A DNA stretch of 64,000 bases from Tanypteryx hageni (Eukaryota > Arthropoda > Insecta > Odonata > Petaluridae), in assembly GCA_028673005.1 (NCBI GenBank), contig CM054116.1, positions 33,700,854 to 33,764,853 on the forward strand, read 5' to 3'. Made by a program: the position numbers and the translations under genes. Below, piece by piece: positions 22,801-33,570 of the stretch; position 1 is the first letter of the stretch, and the number at the start of each line of letters is the position of its first letter. The notes beneath the pieces were generated by a model. It was given only the letters and a program-made list of their open reading frames with translations, was not told the origin of the DNA and searched no databases.

Positions 22801-25800
22801 TAATTTGCATTGATGTCTAATACTCGCCTCTGTCCCCATAAAAATGAGCATAAAGCTTACTTTATATCTATATGTAGTATAGAAAACAAATAGTATTCCT
22901 ACTGCATATATAAAGTTGAATAAGGACTCCGGAACGCATAATTTTTTCTCTTGAATATTCTAAGGCATTTAACAGAGGCAAATAATTGTATGCCTCTAGT
23001 TGTCCTATAAAACAATAAAAACCATTATTTCAATATCTTCAGATGATGTGTGTTATTCCGGGACCACCACATGGCCGAAGAAACATCTTCAGTATATTAC
23101 AATCTAATACGGTCTTAATGAATTGCTTAAGTTAATACATTAAAGATTTATTTTTATCCCAAGTTTTATTTTTCAAAAGGAAATTATTCCACTAGGCGAC
23201 GCGTGATAATGCTTTACTTTATAGTAAGGTTAAATTTATATAAAGGAGTTGGTAGTGTAAGAAAGTTTGAGGCAAATGAGGGTATGGGAGGGAAGGAAGG
23301 AGGAGAGGAGTAAGAGGAAGGGGCGGGAAGGAATTTAGGATGCGAAGAGGCACAGTCTCCTCAGTGGGGCGACTTTTAATCCTTGCATAATGGGGGACGC
23401 AATTGCCTCCATTACTACCGTAACGAGGTACCGTGGACCAGGGATTCTGGGAAGAAGAGAGGGAGGGGATTGGTTTAAGAGAGGCATCCGGAAGGGAGAG
23501 AATTAAAAAAAGAGAAACGAGATGGCGAACGAGGGAGAGGGATAAACAAAATGGTGGAAAAAAGGGTTAGAGCGAAGGGGCCGGAAGGAGGGAGGGTGAG
23601 GAGGGGAAGAGAAGGAAGGGGAAGAGAGGGAAGGGGACCGCACGCTGTTCATCCGATTGCGACCCTTTTCGTATTCAACGGCGCGTAAAACGAAGAACAC
23701 TTCGACTTGTAATTGTTTCCTATTTTTTCCTTTCGGCTCAAGCCCTCGCATTCAGTTCTTCCTATGTGTGTGCGCGCCTTTATTTGGCGTCGGCTAAAGT
23801 ACTTAAATGGGCCAAGAATAGTGATTCGTTAGGCGGAGATTGTTGGTTCAATTTTAATTTGATAACTCGGGGATTCGAATGAGCAATAAATATAGCAAGA
23901 ATTTGAACAGAAAGAGCAGAAGTATTTAGTGCTGCGTCGCGAGTGTTTGGACGCGTGACGTCAGTGGTACGAACTTCTCTTTAATGAATAATTACGTCTT
24001 TTTTGCGTTTAAAGCTTGTGAAATCGCTTTATTTTATTTCACAAACCTCCTTTAAGTGTATTTTTTCAATTTGTTATTTATTTGGTGCTCTAGATTTCAT
24101 AAAAAAGCGCCAATGACACAGAGCCGAACTTGATTCTGAACGACCCTCAATTAATTATTATTTTGCATTGGCTACAGCGGTAATATTATTGTTTTAACAC
24201 GGGAAAATCATAATTTTCAGATAGAATTTGGACAATTCTCATCGTCGATATAAAATAACCTTGTCCAGTACGGGAGCTCCCAGTTATTGGATCATATCGT
24301 TCATCTAAAACCCGTTTAAATAACACGTCAAACGTTTTACGCGACCGGAAGAGTCACGTGTGAAATAATCTTCCTAAGAGAAAGAGGAAGCTTAGGAAAG
24401 GAAGAATGCGAAGGGACGAAAAAGTAGAGAGAGAGAGAGAAACGGAAGGAAATGGAAGAGGAGAAGGGGGAGAGGGCGGTATGCGAAGTAGTGAGGGAGA
24501 GGAGAGGGTAAGATGGAAGGGGGATTGCGCGAGTTTACCCTCAGCCACGGTTTGCATAACAAATGACTGTGGAGATTCGGAAGGGAGCGGTTGGTTGTGG
24601 GCGGGAAACGGGTTGGGTTGGTCAGGAGTGGGGGTATGAGAGAAGGAGGAGAGAAGAGTCCGGGAGTATTAGAAGCAGGAGGGGAAAGATGGAGAGAGAA
24701 GGGGCGGGGTGGAGAGGAAACTTTGAGAGATTGGGGGTGGAGAGAGAGGGAGAAAGGGTGGTTCCTGGAGCGGGTGGGCGGCGGGAGAGGCACTTCGAAG
24801 CGGAAGGAATAATGTAATTTATTTACTATTTATTTAATGCGGTGAGGTTTGGTGACCAATAGGAAAGCCCTTTTCGCTCGGCGTAACGGCGTTGTTCCCT
24901 CCGTGTCGCCCGTTTCTTTTGTTTTAATGCGTTTTTTCCGCTACAGAGGGCCCTGTGTGCGTCCCTTCCTCTCTTGTTAGGACGTAAATTATTTTCAGTT
25001 GCCGTTTTTTTCATATGAATGCGATGTCAAACTCCCGGCGGCCTTCTCGTTTAAATTATAATGAGCCGGATAAAACTCTTAATTGGAAAGGTTTTCCGCC
25101 GAATTTTTAATTTTATCAGCGACCTAGGGAGCGTCGTAAAATATTCCTATCAAGGAGAGCTGCGTCCGTACATCGACTCACCATTTTCAGGAAAAAAGAA
25201 CATCATAAAATAATTCAGTCGCCTCTTAAACAAAGAGAAGGATTTAGAGTATTAGAGTGATGCGCTGAACGAATCCAATACCACCAGACACTAAGTATCT
25301 ATATTACTCGATAAATTAACAGTGAAAACCTTAAATTTTGTCTTGAAAGATCCATTGCCTAAAATATATTATAATCACATTCAGTCACTTAAGAAACGAG
25401 AAATATATTCTATCATCTGGTGTTGAGGTCAATCAAATTTTAACTCATCCTAATCATTCTCTGCTAGGTTGTGTGTTCTATTTATAAGAATGAGCCCATT
25501 CAAAAATTTGGCTGAAATAATAAGATAGAGCAGCAGTTAAGGTTCCCTTCTAGTAGCGTGGGATGAAAATAACCCGAGTCCGGAAAGTGATTCGATCCGT
25601 ATACAATGAACTTTGGAAGAACGAAATAGAGAAATGTCGAATGTCCCGAGAGGGGATGGTAGCAAAGGGCGTGCAGGGAAAGGGACAGGGAAAAGATAGG
25701 GAGGGTGAGTATAGGAGGAGAAGGGCACGTGAAGATTGGAGTAGAGAGGGAGAAGGGAGAGGAGATAATTTAATCTATTCCGCCTTCTGGTGGGTTAACG

Positions 25801-27085
25801 CCGTTGAATGCGACCCTCTCTTCCCACTGTCCTAATACTTGGCCTCAACCCTTTAGTTCGCTTTGAAAAGGAATTTTATAAAAGTGTCCCGGATAGAGGT
25901 GAGGGATTGATGAGGGGCGTCTGGGAGGTGAGAGGGGATGGAGAGGGAGCTACGGGTCCCGTGATGAAAAGAACAAAGAAAGTGGTGCCGGCAATTCTTG
26001 ACTGAGAGAGAGAGGTCATTGGATGAACGGATTTGTTATTGACGAATCAAGTGTTTTTCGCTCGCTGACTTTCATTCCGTTTTTCGGTCCATGGCGTCCA
26101 GATACGCGGATCCGATTCGATTTCCGTCGATGCGTATTTAGCTTAATAGTTTCCTGACGATTTTAAAAATAGATATCGGCGAATGATGTGGTGTCTTAAT
26201 TAACCTTAGTGAATTTCTTCTTACAAAAACATTAATGTATATAATTTGATGTGAGGGAAGGAATTCTGCTTTTTATGCGCTTCGATGGAATTTTCGTAAG
26301 AGAAATTTTTATCAAATATAATTCTGCGAAATTGCTGAATCTTGTGTTATTTGATACTTTATTAATATAACTCAAACTCAAGGATATGTTCACTGCAATT
26401 TGCAACTGAAATATATCAGTTCACTTGTTCAGTTGAATCATTTCGCTTGAGTGATTCATTTTCCAAAGATTTTTTATTTTAAAGCCGAATAAATTCAGAA
26501 AAAAGCGTTTTTTTATAATTGTGATACCCGATTCAAATATTATTGATAATTTGAATACGCAATTATTTGCGAGCTTCAAATGTTAACTTTCTAAATGACC
26601 TCACTAATAATGTCTCCGGTTTCGGCTGATTTATGAATCAACAACTTGATGTGAGGGATGAAACGTTATAGAATGTTTTCGAGTATTTTCCTATGCCAAA
26701 TTCTATTGATATCGTATTTTCTACGCGGCAGTAGTCACATTTCCTCTCGTGGGTTGCAATTACGACCCGCAAGTGAAGCATCGGATGAGGTGTAGAGCTA
26801 CGTGTACCTTCAGAGGAATTGGTAATAGTGCGTCGCACATATCGGGACTTGTGAGATGTTATAGAGCTAGGCAATCAGACCCTTAACACGGGGTTGATAC
26901 AATTACGCAATCCTTGAAAATATATCAACTTCTAAGCTCTTTTTTGGCAGCCGTGAGTTTCTCATCTCTCCTTAGTGCCAACTGATGATTCTTATCCGGG
27001 ATTATTTCGGTGAAAATCATCTCAGTTGGTTGAATGAAAGATGTTTCTAATTCACTAGCTAAGTATTATTTGCTGAGTCAATTAC
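22801..27085. other. No gene recognised; purine-rich tracts
   Basis: The plus strand is strongly purine-rich at about 23275-23335, 23450-23640, 24366-24535, 24630-24790, 25640-25770 and 25890-25950. Open frames on both strands in these zones reflect base bias. The remainder is AT-rich. Two CTGAAGA boxes on the minus strand near 23037 and 23085 may mark a very decayed PLE. Confidence 0.5.
26976..27025. repeat. Imperfect stem-loop around a CTGATGA box
   Basis: CCAACTGATGATT (from 26977) can pair with AATCATCTCAGTTGG (ending about 27025), with a 2-nt bulge. The loop contains CCGGGATTATTTCGG, which can form a small inner stem. The CTGATGA and GAAAA pieces recall a hammerhead, but the spacing does not fit. 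Confidence 0.35.
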
Positions 27086-27855
27086 ATCTACAGTTTACCC
27101 TGCAAGCCCCCGCAAGGGTGTGTGGTAGGGGGTGCATTAACACCAAGGGGAAAACTCCAAAATTAGGTCTGGGTTTACGCCCCTACGCGAGGTTACTTTT
27201 GATCGCAAGTTTTATTCTGCTCAGCTATCGTTCTAGGGAAAAATGAGCCTTTGTATCTCTCCGTCCTGCAGGCTATCTCTCTTATTTTACGAGGATGGTC
27301 CATTCTACCGATATAGGTGGGAGTTCTTATTATTTCTTCGACGTCCCTGGAGAAAGTACACGTTCTAAATCTTTCAAGAAGTTTTAACCTAGCACTTAAT
27401 CGGCGCTCAGCTAGTGATTCCCGTCCTAAGTCCTGTATCAAGCCTGTAACGCTTTTATTTCTATCATAACAATTTTTGACGAATCTAGCAGCTTTTCGCT
27501 GCACTTTCTCTGACTCGGTGATTAATCCTTTCTCGTACGGATCCCATATGCTCGAAGCATACTCTAGCAGCGGTCTAACTAAAGAAAAGTAACATGTCTC
27601 TCTGACTTTTTCCTCGCTTTTACCAACTATCCGTTTGATGAAACCTAGTTTCTGCTTAGCTTTCCCGGATAAATTTCGTATGTGTGTGTCCCACGAGAGG
27701 TTACTTGTTAAAATGATGCCTAAGTATTTGACGGATTCGGCTAATTTTAGATGTACGCCTTCTATTCTGTAATTCATCGCCTCAATTTCTTTGTTTCTCC
27801 AGAATCTCATGACGGAACACTTACCTAAGTTCAGCTCTAACTGCCACTTGCACAA
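27086..27855 (-). pseudogene. 5'-truncated LINE: RT C-terminal region and 3' UTR
   Basis: An open minus frame of 220 codons (27193-27855) encodes the region after the RT catalytic core of a CR1/Jockey-type LINE: ELNLGKCSVMRFWR, VKYLGIILTSNLSWDTHIR, RPLLEYASSIWDPYEKG and KVQRKAARFVKNCYDR. It ends CDQK and is followed by a 3' UTR containing GCACCCCCT and TGCAGGGTAA, then AGATGTA. The same order and wording appear in the plus-strand copy at 44754-45650, so both belong to one family. Homology stops sharply at 27855, typical of incomplete reverse transcription. GTAATTG occurs at both edges and may be the target duplication. The frame is intact over the part present, so this copy is relatively young. 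Confidence 0.8.
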
Positions 27856-28429
27856 TTACTATAAAAGCGTTATGATTAGCGAAATCGAAATAACTAAAAT
27901 TTAAAGCACTTTTGAATGTATCAGTCGGAAACCATTTTACCAAGATAAAGAAATGCAAACTTAGCGCGGAAATATGCGATGTGGGTTATTTTGGTAGAGC
28001 TGAAATGGAGTGACTCGCAATAGCAACCGCTTCACTTAATTAGAACGATTTTGGAGGAGGGTATTGCTAAGGCCAAAAAGAATTAAGGAATGGTCGCTTC
28101 CGCAAAGCTTAAAGACTCGGAGGCCACTAAATAAATTAAATGAAAGATGATTGGAAAAAAGGGAGAAATAAAACTTGATAAAAATGACAAATTGATCTGA
28201 TTCGTATCTTGCAGGAAAATTCGGAGAAGCATAAGAAAAGGAAAGTTTTTTATTATTAAATAAGTAGTTCTGGAAAGAACTAATCCGCTTACTTTCCTTT
28301 CGGTACAATTTTAATATATAACAAGTAGGGGTGCACACAGGTTTTCCGTGGTACAGAAGTACTTTTCGTAGTATAATCGTATACTAATGTATTTGCTTTG
28401 AAATAAGAAAATTTATTTTTCCTTATATC
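27856..28429. other. No gene recognised
   Basis: AT-rich sequence between the LINE remnant and the tandem array. A 100-codon minus frame at 28036-28338 is Phe/Leu/Ser-rich and matches nothing I know. Confidence 0.4.
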
Positions 28430-29038
28430 GTGGTAGCCCTGATTTTTTGATCCGTTCTAAATATATTCATCTTGTTTTTCCCATTCTATACTCTCCCTAC
28501 AAACGAAATTTCTATGAAATCCGTTCATCCAAAACCTTGCAAATTCATAGTTACAGAAAGATACTAACCTTGATATTGTGGTTGCCCTGTTTAGTTGACC
28601 CGGTTGAAATATAATATTTTGGTTATTTATTTATATGAAGATTATATATACTATATTTGGTTAAAATCCATTTGGTCATTTCTCCAGAAGTTTGTGTAAA
28701 AGTAGTATTATTTAACTTTTTACTGTGGTATCCCTGCTCTATAGCTTCGCCTCAAACATCTTGATTTCATTATGATATGTTGTGCAAATCTTATATACCA
28801 AATGTAATTGAAATCCGTTCCGACAATTCCTTCAAAATCCTTAATTACTGAAAGAGTTTAATTTGTTAGTGTGGCACCCCCGTTTGGCTGATTCGGTTAA
28901 AGTATGCTTATATGGTTTTGTATATATGTCTTTATTATAAGTATTAAATTTGGTTAAAATTGATGTGAACAGTTCAACACAAATTCGTGTAAAAATAATG
29001 TTTTAATTCCTTGTATTGTGTCGGCCCTGCTTTCTATA

Positions 29039-30797
29039 TCTCATAAATATTTTAGTGTGTGTGTGTATGTATGTTCTTTATACGTTTTTACACCGTTGAA
29101 GCTATCGAATTTAAAAGTTTCATACGTCAACCTATGGACCAAAGGAAGAACTTGGTCTAGGTTTGCAGACCGTGGGGTCTCTTATACCCCATGGGGTCAA
29201 CGAAATACTGTTTCCATAAGAATACATGGGAAATAGTGTGGAGAAGCCCCAAAATTCCATGCATCCCTTCACTGATGTGGATATTAATATACCTAAATAT
29301 TAACTTACGATCACGGGAAATGACTTATTTTACGCACGAAAGACTAAATATTTTAATTCTGTTCATGTTTTGTCGAATTACATGTGAAATCGCTCGAAAT
29401 TATCCTTTAAGCGCAAAATTTATTAACATTTTCCAGGCGGCAACAAAGCCAAATTTCTTAATTGTTGTCCTCTTCAAAGGGAGATAGCCACGTCAAGATT
29501 AATGCAAGGAAAATCCACACCGTGGCGCACCGTAGAGGAAGAATAGCCAATACCAAGAAAATCTGATGTGGTCACCACATGACTTTCTCCATATCTGTAA
29601 TATTTCTAAAAATTCCAAATAGGATACATAATAATAAATATTTTAAGAAACTGCGAGAAAATTTTAAACTTTACAAAGAACAGAAATAAACTCAAACCGT
29701 AGCCTTCTGATATTGGAAATAGCCACAAAGCGCCAACAATTTAGGAAAGAAAATGGAGCGTTACTAAGACGTAACTAAGCGTCAATTGTTAACAATAGTC
29801 GTCGGTAGGTGGCGTGGTGATGGCAGCTATAAATAGAACATATCTCTTAAACAATGCATTATATGGGAAAATGTTTCAAACAAATGTTGTAGAAAATTAA
29901 ATTCCCTACAACTTTTATTCCAATACATTTCTACATTTATCAAATATTTCAAAATAACGGATAAGTGACAAGAATAAAAACCCACTTCCGGATAACTGAT
30001 TTTTACTAAAAACTAATCAGTTTTCGTGACCTTTATAAAAATGTTAAATATAAAATTTTGTGTTGACCTGTATAATAGTTTTTGAGTTAAAGCACCCACA
30101 AAAAAGCTATCACATGCACACACACACAGACATCATCGAGAAAATGGCCAAAACGTGTTCAGGGGACTTCAAAATGTGTATTTCCGTTGAAATTTCGAAT
30201 TGGATTTTTTCATGAAAACAATACTTTTCCCTATACTATCTATGGAGAAAGTGATAAAGGGTACAAATGGATTCATGTCTAAATATAGTCTATGAATGCT
30301 TTTAAAGTGAGTTAAATGATTTTTGAGGAATATTAGAACATTGTTATCTTTTACCATTAACATTGAAAGATTTATCGCAACATAAATCGATACATCTACT
30401 TACATTTGATCGGTAACCAAGATGTTATTTATTGTTTACGTTTTGTCTAATAGTATTGACGTAATCCACATAATTTTATTCCTGCTTTAAAGGCTTCGAT
30501 GCATCTATCCATGTGAATATTAAGTAAGATGTTAATGCGTAATTATATTAATGATAAAACTTTTCAATACAATACATAAAGTAGTAAATGTTAATGTAAA
30601 CATCGCTTGCGTAATTAAGGAATGGGGAACGTTTGGTAAACTTGGGGTACCCAACAGCGAAAGTAAATGAATTTCAGAATTTATTGTAGTAGTTCTATTG
30701 TAATATGACATCAAAAGTGATATATCAATAAAAATTATAAATATCGTTTGCTGCTTAAAAGAAAACTTTCCCGAGCGAAGCCGAGCATTTCAGCTAG
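29039..30797 (+). mobile_element. Non-autonomous Helitron (1759 bp)
   Basis: The element begins TCTCATAAATATTTTAG and ends GCATTTCAGCTAG, with a short CCGAG-rich hairpin region (CCCGAGCGAAGCCGAG) just inside the 3' end. It sits between A and T. These are the Helitron rules: 5' TC, 3' CTRR, 3' hairpin, A-T insertion. Removing it restores a tandem-array monomer of normal length: the rejoined 32 nt match the neighbouring A unit base for base in length. No Rep/helicase coding is visible, so it needed proteins from elsewhere. A family B sequence (29558-30253) lies inside it and is absent from the second copy at 37462. Confidence 0.75.
29558..30253 (+). mobile_element. Dispersed repeat family B, copy 2, inside the Helitron
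   Basis: The two Helitron copies can be aligned through CCAAG, where copy 1 continues AAAATCTGATG and copy 2 continues ATAAAGG. Copy 1 returns to ATAAAGG at 30254. The extra 696 bp therefore look like an insertion, and their edges match the ends of the free-standing family B copies at 20716 and 32101. It is the most diverged of the three. No clear target duplication. Confidence 0.6.
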
Positions 30798-31149
30798 TCT
30801 ACACTAAACATCTTGATTTTTTATTTTATGTTGCACGACTGTTTAATATAAAATTTTGTTGAAATCGGTTGAGCCACTTCCTTCCAAATTCATAATTACC
30901 GAAAAGTTAAACATTACAATTTTGGCACCCCTGCTTAGTCGATCCGGTCCATATATGTCATTTTGGTCATTAATTTATGCGCAGATTCTATGTACCAAAT
31001 TTAGTTGTAATCGGTTCATTCATGAAGAAGGTGTTAGGGGGAAAGCACACACACGGACACCGTGGCGATCTCATAATACTACTTTCCATTTTTTGGGAAG
31101 TTGGCTTAAAATTTCGGAGACATTTATTTACTGGAGAAAAATACAAGGA

Positions 31150-31151
<2 letters not shown>

Positions 31152-31195
<44 letters not shown>

Positions 31196-31207
31196 CATAC
31201 ATATATA
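31152..31207. repeat. (TA)n/(CATA)n microsatellite
   Basis: About 20 TA units are followed by ATACATACATACATATATA. The run directly follows the last tandem-array unit. Confidence 0.9.
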
Positions 31208-32100
31208 GCAGTATTTACAGAAAATTAACGATGTCGTTGAATGTACGGCGTATTATTTCTTCCAAATCTTCATATCATGCATGTAGCAAGGAATGCAAGG
31301 AAAGGGACAATTATAATCGCATTCATAAATGAGACGTCGAAGAGGGGTTAGGGAAAGCCGAAAAAGACGGAAAAATCTGGAAACTTGAAAAGAAACAAAG
31401 AGCTAAGAGTTGGAAATTAACAAGGAAAACAACGTGCGGGTTTTAAAAAACATTTGAGATCGAAGTAGGCTATTAAGAAAGGCGGAAGTAAGGACAGTGA
31501 GGAAAGTGTTCAGCGGTATTCATCTAAGAATAATATCCTTTGGTATGGCTGAGTGAGGTGAAGGGAGAGAGAGAGAGGGAGCTTCATGAGCCAAGCCACG
31601 ACGGATTCTGTCATAGATTTCTACAGAAAGGAAGAATGCAGATGGGTGGCGGTGGAGATAATATTAAAATTAAAATATTATCTCCCAAAATTTTAATCTT
31701 AAGATTGCCTCCTTATTTTTATCTTATACTAATAAGTAGCGAAAGCATAAAAGTGTTTGCCATTGTTTTACTCTCTTGATTTATTACGGAAAAACATTTT
31801 TGTTTCCCCAGGAGAAAGTCATATAGTTTTATGCTTGAATGTTCATTATAATAGAGGTTCTCAAACGTTTTCGACATAGGAGTTGCAGAGGACAACCATC
31901 AGAAGTTTGGAAGGCGCATAGAAATGTTATTTTTATTTAACATTAAGATATATTTTTATATATCCAGGTTAATTTTAATTAGATTTAAGAGGAATGGAGG
32001 ACTTCCGTTCTGCTAATAAGATCTTTTAAATCTTGCTTATGTTACTCCCATACGAAGGAGCTCCCTTATTTGTGTGAGCTGGACGATATTTCGCTTAATA
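31208..32100. other. No gene recognised; possible hAT end
   Basis: AT-rich with a short GAGA run near 31565-31580. At 31852 the sequence TAGAGGTTCTCAAACG resembles one end of a hAT element; no partner end was found. Confidence 0.4.
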
Positions 32101-32615
32101 AAAATCTGTTGTGCCCACCACGACTATCTCCATATGTAGATGGTAATTTGCGAGTTGGCGGCGCTGGAATCGCTGTCAATATTGAACTGAATACCTCCTT
32201 AACAATTGCCTCTACAATGAATTATTAAACACAAAAGTCATAGAGAATAAAATTATCTATAAATTAGGTTATTAAATAGTATTAGGTTAATGAAGAATTA
32301 CAGGAGATATTTGACATAAACGGAAAAATGACAAGAATAAACATCCACTTCCGGTCGACCGATTTTAACTAAAATCTAAAAAAATTCTTGACTTTCTAAT
32401 ACAAATGCTAAATAGGAAATTTTATACCGATCGGATTATTAGTTTTCGAGTTAGAGCGCCCGCAAAATTCCGGTCACAGACACACCCACAGACATAATCG
32501 AGAAAAACGTGTTCAAGGAACCTTAAAACATGTACATATTTCCGTTGAAATCTCGAATTTGATTTTTTTAATGAAAACAATGCTTTCTCTATGCTTTGTA
32601 TATGAATAAAGTAAA
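32101..32615 (+). mobile_element. Dispersed repeat family B, copy 3
   Basis: Runs from AAAATCTGTTGTGCCC to ATAAAGTAAA and is closely similar to copy 1 over the whole length, including the GACTATCTCCATATGTAG block near the start and the terminal stem-loop. The PLE at 32629 inserted just beyond its end. Confidence 0.7.
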
Positions 32616-32663
32616 CATTCATCATGAGTGAGACGACTCCTTCAGCCATAAAATTTATTAAAA

Positions 32664-32704
32664 GCCCGATGCATTTCGCCTACTAAGTGGGCATCTTCAG
32701 GGGT
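32664..32704 (-). ncRNA. Hammerhead ribozyme motif in left pLTR
   Basis: On the minus strand: CTGAAGA (32700-32694), one unpaired T, stem II GCCCAC/GTAGGC with one mismatch around TTA, GAAA (32677-32674), stem III AT/AT around GC, then the cleavage base C (complement of 32668) and GGGC. Stem I is weaker than in the right arm (ACCC against GGGC). All core bases are present. Confidence 0.65.
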
Positions 32705-32801
32705 GAAATTGAATCGACAGTGACTGAAAGTCAACTGTGAGGACAATGAGGATTCGGGTGTTGAGGGGAACGAAAAACAAAAGTATTACGAGAACTTTTT
32801 A

Positions 32802-32990
32802 GGCGCCGATGTCAAAACAGGACACAGTATAAATGTGAACGACATTAAATTAATTATTTCGTCTAACAACTCACTCAACTCCTTGGAAAATTTACACATT
32901 TACAAAAACCGTCAAACAATCATGAATACAGATATGGACTTCAACAAAGCCTTGTACAAACTAACAGATAATCATAACATCGGCGCCTAA
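32802..32990 (+). pseudogene. C-terminal end of a PLE reverse transcriptase/GIY-YIG protein
   Basis: A 62-codon open frame begins inside the left arm and ends at TAA (32988-32990) inside the right arm. It reads KTGHSINVNDIKL, then SLNSLENLHIYKNRQTIMN, then LYKLTDNHNIGA. The TGH-I motif followed by (E)-L-I-KN resembles what comes after the GIY-YIG endonuclease in PLE proteins. Only this tail survives truncation; no RT domain is present. That the stop codon lies inside the downstream pLTR fits a PLE rather than an LTR retrotransposon. Confidence 0.65.
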
Positions 32991-33084
32991 AAAGTTTTCG
33001 TAATTCTTTTGTTTTTCGTTCCCCTCAACACCCGAATCCTCATTGTCCTCACAGTTGACTTTCAGTCACTGTCGATTCAAGTTC

Positions 33085-33125
33085 GCCCCTGAAGATGCCC
33101 ACTTAGTGGGCGAAATCCATCGGGC
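33085..33125 (+). ncRNA. Hammerhead ribozyme motif in right pLTR, core intact
   Basis: GCCC (33085-33088) pairs with GGGC (33122-33125) as stem I. CTGAAGA is at 33089-33095. One unpaired T follows, then stem II GCCCAC (33097-33102) with GTGGGC (33106-33111), fully paired around TTA. GAAA is at 33112-33115. Stem III is the minimal AT/AT around CC, and C33121 is the expected cleavage site. Every conserved core base is present. The short stem III is typical of PLE hammerheads. The single extra T before stem II differs from the textbook form. Confidence 0.75.
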
Positions 33126-33284
33126 TTTTAATAAATTTTATGGCTGAAGGAGTCGTCTCACCGATAAAAATCGAGCCATAAGTTAACCAAGCCACCAACC
33201 TTTATTCATCATGAGGTGCAGAGATTCACAGCATTTTGCAAGGTCAAAAATTCAACAAATAATTATAAAACTCGCTTATGACAA

Positions 33285-33570
33285 AAAAACAAGAAGCACA
33301 TAAAAATCAAAAGATTAAAAAAGTAGTTACCTCATACATCTCCAATAGTGACGACAAGGTTATGAAAAATAAAGTGTGCATTTCTGCTGCAATGCGGCCG
33401 TATTCTGCGGTGTTCACCTAAATAGATTCTAAAAGAACTGAATCTACTTTCAGTGAATCGTCACCGGAAACGGCTGCAATGTAGCCGAAATGCGCACTTT
33501 GTTTTTCATAACCTTGTTGTGACTATTGGATAAGTAATTTTTAATCTTTTGATTTTAAGTGCTTGTTAAA
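33285..33570. mobile_element. PLE-like foldback, family 3, copy 1
   Basis: Two arms, about 33285-33403 and 33467-33570, are inverted copies sharing AAGGTTATGAAAAA and AATCAAAAGATTA; the left has about 12 extra bp. On the plus strand the right arm holds a decayed hammerhead: CCGGAAA (33464-33470) in place of CTGAAGA, GGCT/AGCC stem II, GAAA (33487-33490), then TGCGCAC. The closest relative in the window is the foldback at 56258-56402. I read it as an inverted pLTR pair left by a truncated PLE. Confidence 0.6.

Larger units (their letters stand above)
28430..31080. repeat. ~147-bp tandem array (A/B dimers), split by a Helitron
   Basis: A marker of the form GTGG-A-CCCTG starts at 28430, 28578, 28725, 28871 and 29018, giving spacings of 148, 147, 146 and 147 bp. 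It recurs at about 30922; removing the 1759-bp Helitron gives a sixth spacing of 145 bp. Units alternate. A units carry the CATCTTG block; B units carry GTT(G/T)-CC-GGT after the marker. So the true repeat is a dimer of about 294 bp, present three times. Units contain TTGGTTAAAAT or TTGAAATCCGTTC segments common in insect transposon repeats. Confidence 0.75.
32629..33203 (+). mobile_element. Penelope-like element, 5'-truncated, inverted pLTRs
   Basis: Arms of 184 bp, 32629-32812 and 32977-33160, are inverted repeats of each other with few mismatches and no net length change. Between and overlapping them is the end of a PLE open frame (32802-32990). After the right arm comes a 43-bp tail not found on the left. 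The whole is flanked by the identical 12-mer ATTCATCATGAG (32617-32628 and 33204-33215). Inverted pseudo-LTRs, a one-sided tail, 5' truncation and a target duplication of about this length are all known PLE features. Each arm contains a hammerhead motif. Confidence 0.85.

Noticed and set aside
26976..27025. Hammerhead ribozyme based on CTGATGA and GAAAA
   Set aside because: Distance between the boxes and the pairing pattern do not allow stems I, II and III together; kept only as a stem-loop.
30169..32649. Similar minus-strand peptides in the family B copies (30169-30363, 32422-32649, also 21062-21262)
   Set aside because: The similarity comes from the shared repeat DNA; frames differ in ends, carry no domain and are not under visible coding constraint.
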